Source: Bradyrhizobium sp. WBAH42 (GTDB taxonomy: Bacteria; Pseudomonadota; Alphaproteobacteria; Rhizobiales; Xanthobacteraceae). Taken from it: DNA of 64,000 nt. Shown one piece after another: positions 9,627 through 19,196 of the stretch; the first letter of the stretch is position 1, and every line of letters starts with the position of its first letter. Under the pieces are notes generated by a model. That model worked only from the letters and a program-made list of their open reading frames with translations. It did no database searches and was not told the origin of the DNA. Location of the stretch: contig NZ_CP036533.1 in the NCBI RefSeq assembly GCF_024585265.1, forward strand, positions 2,241,001-2,305,000, read 5' to 3'. Both the position numbers and the translations under genes were made by a program.

Positions 9627-9710
9627 CAGATTGGATATCCAGCACCGGCGTTGTCACGTCCTATCGGATAATGAAGCTTCGGGCCAAAGTCTTGGAGATT
9701 GGAATCTCTT

Positions 9711-12464
9711 ATGGAACGCGACGAACAGCGCGAATACAACCGGAAATTCGTTGAGCGGTTACTCGCGCGACGACCTGCCCTGAAAGAGAAATATCAGAAA
9801 GCGATTGAAACGGAGGCGCTCACGCCACGCGTTAGAGCGGAGGCGGTCGGCGGCGGTATCGCCGATTCACCGGTCGACGTCGTCAATGAGACGATCGTTA
9901 AGGAAGAACGCCCGGTCTTGTTCATCAACAACGACTGGATCGATATGGTCAATGTTTCCCTCGATGGCGACGAGGCGAGGGACCTCGTCGCCGAGCTCAG
10001 CAGGGCCGAAGCCGTCGTCAAGCCGGTCATTCCGCTGGTCGGTCGCATCGATGTGTTCGGATTTCCAGGAAATTTGAATTTCGTCGGCACCGGGTGGTTT
10101 GTCGCTGCTGACATCGTGGTCACGAACCGCCATGTCGCCCAACTTATCGCCCAGCAGGAAGGCGCCAGATTTGTCTTTTCGCGCGGTGTTGCGGGAAAGC
10201 CGATTTCCGTCTCGCTCAACACCGTGCACGAACTTGACGACCTGGCGGCGGGCCAGGAACGTATCTTCGGCGTCAAGGAAGTGCTCTACATCGAGAAGAC
10301 CACCGGTTCAAACGACATCGCATTCATCAGGGTCGATAGGAGGACAGACGGTGCCAAGCAGAGCTTCATCGCCATCAGTGAGGCCAATCTGGCCATGAAT
10401 GCTTCGGTGGTGACCATCGGCTATCCGGCTAAGGCCCCAAAGCGCATCATCCCCGATCAGAGTTTGATGGAGGAGCTCTATCGTAACCAATACGATGTCA
10501 AGCGCGCGGCGCCTGGGATGATCATGGTCGCGGAACGCGGCAACTCGGCTGAGCACGACTGTACTACGTTGGGCGGCAATTCGGGTTCTGTAATCATCGA
10601 TCCGAAGACCGGCAAGGCGGCCGGGTTGCATTTCGCTGGGCTTTACAAGCAGGCCAACTACGCGGTGCCGGCTTCGGTGCTCAACAGCTATATCAAGGGT
10701 GAGCGCTGGCGCGAGCCACGGATTGTGGAAACCCGGACCGCAATTCCGTCAACCGCGCCAAAGCCGCCAACGGCGATCCCGACCGCGTCATCCGAGGTCG
10801 AAGTTACCATTCCCTTGACCATCAGGATATCTCTGGGCCAGCCGGTGACGCCGGCTACGGCCGTTGCGCCACCATCGAAAACTGCCGACGCTTTGGATAC
10901 CGAGAGCGCTGTGTGTCAATTCTGGGACAGCCGTCCGGATGGCGTACTGGCTGTACGGGTCGGGTTCATGGATGACGGAGATGCGATCGGCGACGCACCG
11001 TGTATCGCGGCCTCCGTCCTTCCGTCCCGGTTGCCGCAAGTTGCGGCGGCGGGCCCATCGCAGTTTCTCGGCGTTCCAATCAGGTATTTCCCCGCCAGCG
11101 TTGCCGAGCAGATCGAGGCCGCGCCCGACGTGGAATCCGTCGATTCCATCGCCTATGACGACGACGCGCGGACCGGCAAGGAGTTTTCGTTCGCCGAGGT
11201 GAACGAGGAAATGACCGTTCGCGTTCATGTCGGCCCCGAATATTCCTGGGACGAACTGCACGCGTTCCTGTCGGCGACCGAGCGTTCGCTGGTGTCAGCG
11301 ATGTATGAATTCCACGCGCTTCACATCAAGGACGCACTTCAGGAGCAGCTCAAAAAGGGGGTTTCGCTCAAGCTGGTGCTGGATAACGCAACCTTCTCGA
11401 AGATGAAGCTCCCGACCGAGGAGTTCGACCGCATACCGACATTCAAGGCATGGGAGAAGTTTGACTTCGAGCGTATCGTTGCGCCGGAAGGAACGTCGGG
11501 CCTCATTTCGGACGCTTACCATATCAAGGTCACTGTGCGTGACGACAGAGCGTTCTGGCTTTCCTCGGGCAATTGGAAGCCCGAGTCGAGCCAGCCGATC
11601 GTTACCCAGCAGGAACGCGACGATGCGGGGGATGAGGATTTGCCCGGAAACCGCGAATGGCACGTCGTCATCCATCATGCAAAGTTGGCGGAACGCTTTC
11701 GCAATCACATCCTGCAGGACTTCAAGCGCTCCATCGACCTCGGCGGCGACGTGTTGCCGAGGAGCAAGATGAAGAAGGAGGTCGAAGTTCCTCTCGAGGA
11801 GACCGTGGTGCTTGAGCGCCGTGCACCGGGCAGGGTGCTCAAGCCGCTGGAAATAAAACGCAAGGTGAAGGTGAAGCCCCTGCTGACGCCCGACCAGGAG
11901 GGTGCGGTATACAGCGACGCCGTCCTCGAGCTAATCGTGTCGGCACGCAAGAGCCTGCTGTTCCAGATTCCCTATATTGGAATGCCATCGAATCCGCGGG
12001 AGGATCGCGGCTACATCGATGAACTAATCAAGGCATTGACGAAAAAGCTCAAGACGCTCGATGACGCCCGCGTCATCCTGCGCACTGGCGGCGCGAAGTT
12101 CTCCAATCCTACCCACGTCGCCTGGTACTTTAAATCGAAGGGGGTGAACATCGACGAACAGCTGCGACGGATCGACGACAGCCACACCAAAGGGATGATC
12201 GTCGATGGCAAGCGGCTGCTGATTGGAAGCCACAACTGGAGCAAGCCCGGTGTGACGCTCAACCGGGACGCTTCGCTGATCTTCAACGATGAAGAGCTCG
12301 CGGCATATTATGCTGAAGCCTTCGAGATTGATTGGGCGCGCTCAAATCCGATCACGCCGAAGCGGTTCGTCAAGGCCGAAGGCGTGGCGATACCTGGCGC
12401 TGAATTGGTTACGGAGGCGATGTTTAAGCGCGTTAGCCTGTGGGATCTGCCGACGGAGGACTAA
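9711..12464 (+). CDS. Trypsin-like protease fused to phospholipase D-like domain
   Basis: About 917 residues with two enzymes in one chain. Residues 105-310 are a trypsin-like (S1, HtrA-style) protease with catalytic His141 (TNRHVA), Asp202 (NDIAF) and Ser291 (GGNSGS). A proline-rich linker follows. The C-terminal half has two HxK motifs of the phospholipase D family: HIKVTV with a following SGNW, and HTKGMIVDG with a following GSHNW, so a two-motif PLD active site is plausible. PLD-family enzymes cut phospholipids or nucleic acids. No signal peptide is seen. ATG 9711 is preferred over TTG 9699 because the GGAG at 9694-9697 is too close to the latter. The stop is followed directly by the ribosome binding site of the next gene. 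Confidence 0.85.
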   Translation: MERDEQREYNRKFVERLLARRPALKEKYQKAIETEALTPRVRAEAVGGGIADSPVDVVNETIVKEERPVLFINNDWIDMVNVSLDGDEARDLVAELSRAEAVVKPVIPLVGRIDVFGFPGNLNFVGTGWFVAADIVVTNRHVAQLIAQQEGARFVFSRGVAGKPISVSLNTVHELDDLAAGQERIFGVKEVLYIEKTTGSNDIAFIRVDRRTDGAKQSFIAISEANLAMNASVVTIGYPAKAPKRIIPDQSLMEELYRNQYDVKRAAPGMIMVAERGNSAEHDCTTLGGNSGSVIIDPKTGKAAGLHFAGLYKQANYAVPASVLNSYIKGERWREPRIVETRTAIPSTAPKPPTAIPTASSEVEVTIPLTIRISLGQPVTPATAVAPPSKTADALDTESAVCQFWDSRPDGVLAVRVGFMDDGDAIGDAPCIAASVLPSRLPQVAAAGPSQFLGVPIRYFPASVAEQIEAAPDVESVDSIAYDDDARTGKEFSFAEVNEEMTVRVHVGPEYSWDELHAFLSATERSLVSAMYEFHALHIKDALQEQLKKGVSLKLVLDNATFSKMKLPTEEFDRIPTFKAWEKFDFERIVAPEGTSGLISDAYHIKVTVRDDRAFWLSSGNWKPESSQPIVTQQERDDAGDEDLPGNREWHVVIHHAKLAERFRNHILQDFKRSIDLGGDVLPRSKMKKEVEVPLEETVVLERRAPGRVLKPLEIKRKVKVKPLLTPDQEGAVYSDAVLELIVSARKSLLFQIPYIGMPSNPREDRGYIDELIKALTKKLKTLDDARVILRTGGAKFSNPTHVAWYFKSKGVNIDEQLRRIDDSHTKGMIVDGKRLLIGSHNWSKPGVTLNRDASLIFNDEELAAYYAEAFEIDWARSNPITPKRFVKAEGVAIPGAELVTEAMFKRVSLWDLPTED

Positions 12465-12470
12465 GGAGGC

Positions 12471-14225
12471 ATGCCGACCCCGAACGAGGTCTCGGAACGG
12501 TTTGGACGGGTGCTGAGCAGCGTTTGCAGCATTCAAACCGGTGGCAATCCGCTCGGGACCGGCTTCCTCGTCGGGCCAGACACGGTGTTGACCAATTATC
12601 ATGTGGTCGAAAGGCTCATCGACGCCGGCGGTCAATTCGTCAGGCCGGCAGTTTGCGTGTTCGATTATCAGAAACTGCCGGACGGAGCGGTACAGGCAGG
12701 CACGCCTTACGCAATAACGCAATGTTTGCAGTGGAGCACCTATGGACCGGCTGAGGTTACCGATCATATCAACGATCCGATGCCGACTGACGAACAGCTC
12801 GACTATGCGCTCCTCCGTCTCAATCAGGCCGTCGGCCAGATGCAGCCGCCCGGGTTGGTGCTGCAGCGCCGGGGCTGGATCGACCTCTGGGATACGCCTT
12901 GGGATTCCGAGCCACCCGCGGCAGATGGCGCCGCGGTGCTGGCAAAAAACAGCAGGGTCTTTGTCATCCAGCATACGCTCGGCGCGCCGCAGGTATACCG
13001 AGCGAGCCAGTTTATCGGCGAGAACGCGTTGCGGACGCGGATGCGCTACGATTTAGTTACCGACGTCGGATCCTCGGGATCACCGTGTCTGACTGAAGAA
13101 TATAAGCTGTTCGCCTTGCATCATTTGGGGGATTCCAGCTGGAATGCAGTTAGATCCTCGCAAGGTGTTCCGATCAAGCTGATCAGACAGCACATCGCCA
13201 AAGAACATTCGGTGTCCATTCCTAGATACGACGTGCTCACCGATGCTAGGCAACAGGCGCCATGGAGTGGGCTATTCCAGGTTCTGGGGCAGTACCCGCT
13301 GGCGAAGGCCGCGATCCGTAGTAGCCAAACCACCATCAAGACGATTACGGATCTCACCGCTGATTTGCGTCGACACAAAGCCATTCATGACGTTCTGCAG
13401 ACTATTCAGGGCAATATTCCGATACTGAAGAACGCGCTGAACGAGACTGACCAGAAGAAATCCCGAGACGGCATCCGCATGGCTGCGCTGACAATGCGAA
13501 ATTCTTGGCGCACCTATGCGACCGAGGCGAACGAACTCAAGGAGGCCGGCGAGGCGCGCGGACTGCGCGAGATGGAGTGGATCGACGAATTCTCCAATGC
13601 TCTGGTCACGCTGGTGGAAGCGGATGAAATTTTAGACAAGCTCGACGCGACCACCATCATCGAGAAGCACCTCCGCTTTCAGCCGTCCGAGTTGAACGGC
13701 AAGATTCGGCTGATCTTGAGAGATCTTCCTGTCGACGAACTGCTGAACGTATTCCAGGCCATGATCAATGCAATGAATCTTGGAGACAATGCGGTTAAGG
13801 CGATCGTCAGTTCCGGTCCCGACTTGCTTCGCGGCCATTGGGAGCGGCTGCGGGAAAGCGTCGCCGACCACAATTCCTGGCAGGATATCGATAACGAATT
13901 GTCGATGCTCGAAGCGCTGCCGCCCGGCTGGGAAAGCGATCCGCGTTGGTTTCAAGCCGGGTGGGGAAGGGCGTTACCGAAGACGCTGGCCCTGTGCGAC
14001 GCGCATCCAGCCGAGGACTGGTCGACCGAAATGAAGCGTCACGCTGCGGTCGTTGTCGGACATATCTCAAACAAGCAATGGGATCTGGTCGCGGAGCATT
14101 TCGCCATTTTCCGAAGTGATATGAGCAATCGTTTCAGCCAGGTAGACAAATCACTTTTGTCCGGATGCGAACGGATTATTCAGTTGGGTAACCCGCTTTC
14201 CGCACTGGTGGAGGCAAGCCTGTGA
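12471..14225 (+). CDS. Trypsin-like protease with long helical C-terminal domain
   Basis: About 584 residues. Residues 12-240 are a trypsin-like protease with all three catalytic residues visible: His44 (TNYHVV), Asp111 (DYALLRLN) and Ser202 (GSSGSP). The remaining 340 residues are helix-rich and of unknown family. In bacterial STAND systems such tails often serve as effector-associated or death-like adaptor domains that bind the NTPase; that role is inferred here. An ideal ribosome binding site (GGAGG, 12465-12469) fills the 6-base gap after the previous stop. Its own stop overlaps the start of the NTPase gene (GTGA), so the two are translationally coupled, which fits a physical partnership. 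No secretion signal is seen. Confidence 0.85.
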   Translation: MPTPNEVSERFGRVLSSVCSIQTGGNPLGTGFLVGPDTVLTNYHVVERLIDAGGQFVRPAVCVFDYQKLPDGAVQAGTPYAITQCLQWSTYGPAEVTDHINDPMPTDEQLDYALLRLNQAVGQMQPPGLVLQRRGWIDLWDTPWDSEPPAADGAAVLAKNSRVFVIQHTLGAPQVYRASQFIGENALRTRMRYDLVTDVGSSGSPCLTEEYKLFALHHLGDSSWNAVRSSQGVPIKLIRQHIAKEHSVSIPRYDVLTDARQQAPWSGLFQVLGQYPLAKAAIRSSQTTIKTITDLTADLRRHKAIHDVLQTIQGNIPILKNALNETDQKKSRDGIRMAALTMRNSWRTYATEANELKEAGEARGLREMEWIDEFSNALVTLVEADEILDKLDATTIIEKHLRFQPSELNGKIRLILRDLPVDELLNVFQAMINAMNLGDNAVKAIVSSGPDLLRGHWERLRESVADHNSWQDIDNELSMLEALPPGWESDPRWFQAGWGRALPKTLALCDAHPAEDWSTEMKRHAAVVVGHISNKQWDLVAEHFAIFRSDMSNRFSQVDKSLLSGCERIIQLGNPLSALVEASL

Positions 14226-16843
14226 CAATCGTTGAGGAAGCCGCTGCCGACATTGCGTTTGGTTCCTTCGTCGAACTCCAGCAAGCAAATCTGGCTTTGC
14301 TAGAAGAAAAAGCGGGATCGGCCGGCGGTACTGCCGGCGCAGAATCGCAATCCGGAAAAGTGCGGCGGTTCATCAGACGTGCGGTTGCGACGGGCACTAT
14401 TCTGAAGCGTTCCTCTGAGCGGAAGGCGGCGCAGGCTGCGATTGACTACTGGACCACAACGCAAATCCTGTCGCGGGAGTATTCCCGGGCCGAGCCAGAG
14501 ACGCCAAAGGGAGCGATGGCCGACGCCACGGCGCCGCCGACCGTCCCTATCCTGGCCAATTTCGATCCCGACAGGGCTTCCGGGCCCACCGACACCGAGA
14601 GCAAAATCTCTCCGTACAAGGGGCTCGACCCATTCACGCAAGGTGACGCAGGCGACTACTTCGGCCGCGAAGACGCCGCCGAAGAACTCCAGAAGCGGGT
14701 CGAGGGAGACCAATCCGTCATCCTACTGCTTGGCCCGTCCGGAAGCGGAAAGTCTTCACTGATCAATGCCGGTTTGCTCCCGCGTCTGAGAGACAGGGGC
14801 TTCAAAGTAGTGGTGGTCAGTGCCCCCGGACGGGAACCGCTAGCCGCCATTCTGCGCGCGATCAAGCCCGGAGCCGACATGTCGACGATACGCGCGGACG
14901 AGCGCGATATCGTCAAAAGCCCAAAGAAGTTGAACGAAGTGCTCACCGCGGTAGACCCGAAGGCCGTTCTGGTCGTCGATCAGTTTGGCGAGGCGCTGGC
15001 CAGAACCGATGTGCAGCCTTCGCTGGATATCGTCGGTCAGGCGCTGGCATCGCTGGCCGGGCACCACAAATTACTGATCAGCATTCGGGAAAGCCAACGG
15101 CTTCAGTTCGAGAAGATCGCAGGGATCGGGCAGGCGGCGCGCTCACCGGCAAATTGCTTCAGCCTGCCGCCACCGTCTGTCTATGAACTGCGCAGCATGA
15201 TCGAGGGGCCGGCGGAGCGCGTTGGGCTGCGATTTGGCGATGGTGTAGTTGAAGACCTCGTCCGTTCAGTGGCCGGCAATCCGGATGCGCTGCCGCTCCT
15301 GCAATTCACGTTGAACAAATTATGGGACAACAAAGACCGCGGCGAAATCACGCAGGCGGTTTACCGGAAGATTGGTTCGCCGCGCGACGCGTTGACCAGC
15401 ACGGCCGAAACTGTGCTGCAGCAGTTCTCCGCATACGAGAAGGATCTGGCGCGGCGGATATTTCTCAAGCTGGTGGTGCCGGCGGGAGACAAGGACTTCG
15501 TTCGCAACAGGATCGGCCTTGATACGCTTTTGCTTGGCGAGGATTCCGGCGCGGTCGGCAGAATTCTCGATGCCTTCGAACAAGCCAAGCTGCTGCGCAG
15601 GATACCCACCGCCGACGTTGGCGGTGAGGATCGCTTCGAGGTCGCACATGAGACTTTGATCGCTTATTGGCCGACACTTGCCGCCTGGCTTGCGGACGCA
15701 CGGCAGGGCAGGGAGACCGAATCCAAGTTGATCGCGACCGCGCGGCTCTGGCTCGATGGCGGGCGTGCCGACGGGTATCTCATCACGGGAGACGCCCTGG
15801 AGATGTTCAGGGATTATCGAAGCGATTCCGTAGATGTCCGGCAATTGCTGGAAGCCAGCTTCAAGGCAAAGGCCGATCGCGAAGCCGCGGCGCTCAAGAA
15901 GCGTAATTGGGATTGGAAAATAAGGATCCTGGCAGTCCTTTCATTCGTCCTGATAGTCTTGTTGTTCGGATGGACTAAATACAACCAAAAACAGGAGGAA
16001 GAGCGCCTCGTAAAGGAGGCGCTCCAATCAAAAATCCAGGAACTCACCGATAAATTGGAGGCGCTTCAGAAAGCTGCGGCCCAGGGCAAGTCGGTGGATT
16101 TCAAAGCAAGCCTTACGTCGACGCTGATTTCTGACTCTGCGGCCCAGACCGCCATCGAGCAACTGGCGCCTCCGTCGCCCAAGCCACCTGAAACGGGTCT
16201 CGCGGACAAACAGCCGGCGCTACCACAACCTGTGTTCGATTCGGCAACGGGTGACTGCATTGGCTTCATGTGGGTTGGATCAGCAAAAAACTGGAAGCTC
16301 AAGACACCCGACGGACCAGAAAAACTCAAACAGGGACCTGCCGTCACGAATGACGACATCTATCTGCGTTCCGATTTCCCGACGAACCCTCCGGAATATG
16401 CGATGGCTGTTCCATACGGAGTTGTTCCTAATTCCGCCCCGATTTCGATTCTTCAAATCAAGCCCTTCCTGCGCGATTCAGGGACGCAGTATTGGGCCAA
16501 GGTTGCTGCTCCCCGTAAGAGCTGCGCAAAGGTTAATATTCAATACTGGGGACCTGACGAAGCTTCCAACCAGCTTCGTAAGAGCCTGATGGCCGCTAGT
16601 TTCCAGCTCACTTACGCGCCGGAGAAGCTAACTGGCGCCGCCGGACTTTCGGAGATTCGATATTTCTTCAAGGAAGATGGCGATTTGGCGCGTGCTGTCG
16701 CGGACAAAGTTAAGGAAGTAAACGGCAATAAGCCGGTCACCCTGCGTCCGCTTCTAAGCTATGTCGGAACCAAACCACTGGTTCCTGGCTCACTGGAAGC
16801 CTGGGTTGACCTTTCTCCCCCGCCTTTGCCTGTAAAAAAGTGA
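14222..16843 (+). CDS. Membrane-anchored nSTAND-type NTPase
   Basis: About 873 residues. Residues 1-105 are helical and may be an adaptor domain. Residues 130-560 are a novel-STAND NTPase: the entry YKGLDPF...YFGRE at 132-149, Walker A GPSGSGKSS at 171-179, and Walker B with VLVVDQFGE at 249-257. One hydrophobic segment near 568-588 is followed by a coiled coil and a C-terminal domain of 230 residues of unknown fold, which could be the sensor. STAND NTPases are signal-triggered oligomerising switches, as in NLRs and Avs proteins. The WD40 or TPR repeats common in this class are absent. The GTG start overlaps the upstream protease stop. The next gene starts about 40 bases after its stop. Confidence 0.85.
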   Translation: MTIVEEAAADIAFGSFVELQQANLALLEEKAGSAGGTAGAESQSGKVRRFIRRAVATGTILKRSSERKAAQAAIDYWTTTQILSREYSRAEPETPKGAMADATAPPTVPILANFDPDRASGPTDTESKISPYKGLDPFTQGDAGDYFGREDAAEELQKRVEGDQSVILLLGPSGSGKSSLINAGLLPRLRDRGFKVVVVSAPGREPLAAILRAIKPGADMSTIRADERDIVKSPKKLNEVLTAVDPKAVLVVDQFGEALARTDVQPSLDIVGQALASLAGHHKLLISIRESQRLQFEKIAGIGQAARSPANCFSLPPPSVYELRSMIEGPAERVGLRFGDGVVEDLVRSVAGNPDALPLLQFTLNKLWDNKDRGEITQAVYRKIGSPRDALTSTAETVLQQFSAYEKDLARRIFLKLVVPAGDKDFVRNRIGLDTLLLGEDSGAVGRILDAFEQAKLLRRIPTADVGGEDRFEVAHETLIAYWPTLAAWLADARQGRETESKLIATARLWLDGGRADGYLITGDALEMFRDYRSDSVDVRQLLEASFKAKADREAAALKKRNWDWKIRILAVLSFVLIVLLFGWTKYNQKQEEERLVKEALQSKIQELTDKLEALQKAAAQGKSVDFKASLTSTLISDSAAQTAIEQLAPPSPKPPETGLADKQPALPQPVFDSATGDCIGFMWVGSAKNWKLKTPDGPEKLKQGPAVTNDDIYLRSDFPTNPPEYAMAVPYGVVPNSAPISILQIKPFLRDSGTQYWAKVAAPRKSCAKVNIQYWGPDEASNQLRKSLMAASFQLTYAPEKLTGAAGLSEIRYFFKEDGDLARAVADKVKEVNGNKPVTLRPLLSYVGTKPLVPGSLEAWVDLSPPPLPVKK

Positions 16844-16882
16844 AGCCGCGGAAGTGTGTGCGTCTGTCGAATGGAGGGCGTT

Positions 16883-18145
16883 ATGACCATCCCATACGAT
16901 CCCGACCGTTACCTGGTGCTCCGCATCGACGGTCCAATGCCGACTGGCCTAAGCAAGCTACAGAGTATGGATTCCTTACGGCCGGAGGTCGTTGAAGCAA
17001 TCCGCGCTTCCCCGCCCAGGCTGACTTTAGAAGCCACTACCCTGTCAGATAAGCAGAGGGCAGAAGTGTTACGTGATCCAAGGCAAGAGGCGGCCCCGCC
17101 AATACCGATGGCGTTGATTGCTCCTGTCGACTGCACTGCGGCCCGGATAGAAAGGGCATTAAGGGCGGCCAAGGAGGCAGGTGCCTCTTGGGGCATTGGG
17201 GCGGTCCGAGCCGCGAATTACACTATAAGTGCTGCTCGGCCTAAGGAAAGAGATGTTCCAGTAGCTATCCTCGATACCGGCATTAATAAAAACCACTCCG
17301 CGTTTGTTGGAATAAAAACTTGGCACACGCAGAACTTCATCGCGCCGGGGCAAGGCGATACCGTAAACACAAACGTGACCGACGTGAAGGGACACGGGAC
17401 TCATTGTGCTAGCACGATCTTTGGGCGCGATGTAGACGGTGTCCGTATTGGCGTCGCACCCGGAGTGACGACCGCCATTGTCGCCAAAGTATTAGATGAT
17501 AACGGCCGCGGCTCAAACGAGGCAATTTCGAATGCGCTCCAATGGGCAAGATTAAAGGACGCGCGGATTATTTCGATGTCGATCGGGTTCGATTTTCCGG
17601 CCATTGTGGAGCGTCTCAAGGAGGCTTCCTGGTCGGAGCGGGGCGCAGTGTCAAAAGCACTTCAGTCTTATCGCGACAACGTTCGCTACTTCGATAAGTT
17701 GGTCGATTTCTTGAGCTTTGAAGGCCGTCTTCTAATCGCTGCAGCAGGAAATGACAGCCAGCGGGGCGTGGTAGGCGTGCCGGATCAATTGATCGACGTC
17801 AGCATGCCTGCTGCGACGGAAAACGTTATTTCGGTGGGCGCTCTAAGTAGGATTGATACTGAGTTCTCCGTTGCACCATTCTCTAATATCAATCCAATGC
17901 TTTCCGCGCCGGGCGTCGATATTGTGGGTGCAAACGTCAGTGGCGGGCTGATCGCAATGAGCGGGACCAGCATGGCCTGCCCCCATGTAGCCGGCCTTGC
18001 CGCGCTATGGTGGGATAAGCAACTCGTTCAGAACGGGCAAACGTCGGCCGACGACGTCAAGGCAAGCCTCCGGGCACTCGCCGAAAACGTGGGACTTCGT
18101 GTTACCGACCAGGGTAGAGGGTTGCCCGTTGCACCGGCGCCGTGA
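16883..18145 (+). CDS. Cytoplasmic S8 family (subtilisin-like) serine protease
   Basis: About 420 residues. The subtilase triad is complete: Asp131 (AILDTG), His171 (GHGTH) and Ser363 (GTSMACPH), with the oxyanion Asn290 in AAAGN. Residues 1-115 form a prodomain-like region. No signal peptide is present, so the protease probably works in the cytoplasm, unlike most secreted subtilases. ATG 16883 is chosen because GGAGGG at 16873-16878 stands at normal spacing; an earlier ATG at 16856 lacks one. It is the last gene of the patatin/protease/STAND cassette and probably co-transcribed with it. A role as an activating protease for the other members is inference. Confidence 0.88.
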   Translation: MTIPYDPDRYLVLRIDGPMPTGLSKLQSMDSLRPEVVEAIRASPPRLTLEATTLSDKQRAEVLRDPRQEAAPPIPMALIAPVDCTAARIERALRAAKEAGASWGIGAVRAANYTISAARPKERDVPVAILDTGINKNHSAFVGIKTWHTQNFIAPGQGDTVNTNVTDVKGHGTHCASTIFGRDVDGVRIGVAPGVTTAIVAKVLDDNGRGSNEAISNALQWARLKDARIISMSIGFDFPAIVERLKEASWSERGAVSKALQSYRDNVRYFDKLVDFLSFEGRLLIAAAGNDSQRGVVGVPDQLIDVSMPAATENVISVGALSRIDTEFSVAPFSNINPMLSAPGVDIVGANVSGGLIAMSGTSMACPHVAGLAALWWDKQLVQNGQTSADDVKASLRALAENVGLRVTDQGRGLPVAPAP

Positions 18146-18513
18146 GGGCAATGTAAGCAGCCTGCGAAGGGCATGACTAGACGCATCCGGCCCCTCTAAG
18201 TCGGTGACCGAACTCCTATCAACGGATACGCCTGAAGCATGAAAAGCTCCAAGACATTAATGAAACAGCGTGCCTGTGTCTGGCGAAAATTTGCTATGAC
18301 CTGCCACGCTACGCCTCTTTGGCTCAAGCTGCTGAATGGGTAAGTGAATTAGCCGTTCCATAACAGTGCATACGCGAAGATCGACACGGGGTGATCCGCG
18401 ACGTTAAGCTCTAGCGTCGGACGTCGATCGGGTTTCTCGAATGCGAAGCATGGAAATGCACCGTCAGAGACACTAGGCAGGACGACGTCTCGTTCGTGCG
18501 TTGTTCGTCAGAA
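18146..18513. other. Intergenic region downstream of the protease cassette
   Basis: About 370 bases between the stops of converging units, with no gene seen. It contains at 18355-18379 one copy of the recurring island motif (TTCCATAACA with a GCGAAGATCG tail), which may mark a module boundary. Confidence 0.5.
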
Positions 18514-19191
18514 CTACCTTTGATTATCGCGGATTCCATTCAACTGCGTGCCGAGATCATTCGTTAGAGCTTGGCCGAGAGCATCGTCAGCCCGCACCGC
18601 GGTCGAAATACGTGGCAGCGTAGGCCGCTTTAGCGGAAGAACCTTCACTTTCGGTCCGGCCGCCAAACCGAAAGCCAATTTGCCGGTGTTAACTTCGGAA
18701 GCGGCTAAGAACGCACCAGGGCCACTGAAGTGCACGAGCGTCCAAGTTGGGCCCGCTTGATTGATGGCCTTCGTTGCCGTGAAGTTTATGATACCGCTGA
18801 ATTGACCGCTCGTGGGACTGGCTTCCGTCGTGAAGGCGAGCGCTGTATGCCGAGATTACCGGCTAGCTTCGTATTTGGATCTGGACAGTTATATTTGTTC
18901 GGGTTGGCTTTCCAATCAAAGTAGAGATCAAGCAGCGAGTAAATTAACGTGTAATTGATTTGATCCTGCCGGGATAGTTTTGCGGAGGGGGTAACGTTGA
19001 AGCTGATACCGGTATATGGAAACGTAAGAGACGGGGTAGCGGGTCAGGCAAATTCTTATCGACCTCAATGCGAGTATCCGAGGCCTTCAGCAGACCGCTT
19101 GGGGCGCCGCCACGGTCGGTGGGGTCCCATTTCCACTGTGTGCAAGCGCCCCGGCCTGATGGACACTAACAGGCGATAGTTCCCTGACCAT
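18514..19191 (-). pseudogene. Frameshifted remnant of an unknown gene, third in an operon
   Basis: A coherent protein can be read across three frames on the minus strand. It opens with ATG at 19191 (MVRELSPV), shifts frame near 19100, again near 19055, and again near 18860, and ends at 18514. The pieces contain protein-like text such as TGISFNVTPSAKL, NYTLIYSLLDLYFDW, and TSGQFSGIINFTATK. The intact ancestor would have been about 225 residues. It begins 5 bases after the stop of the 421-residue gene, so it was the third gene of that operon. The family was not recognised. Three frameshifts suggest real decay, although sequencing error in one or more sites cannot be excluded. Confidence 0.5.
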
Positions 19192-19196
19192 CCAGG

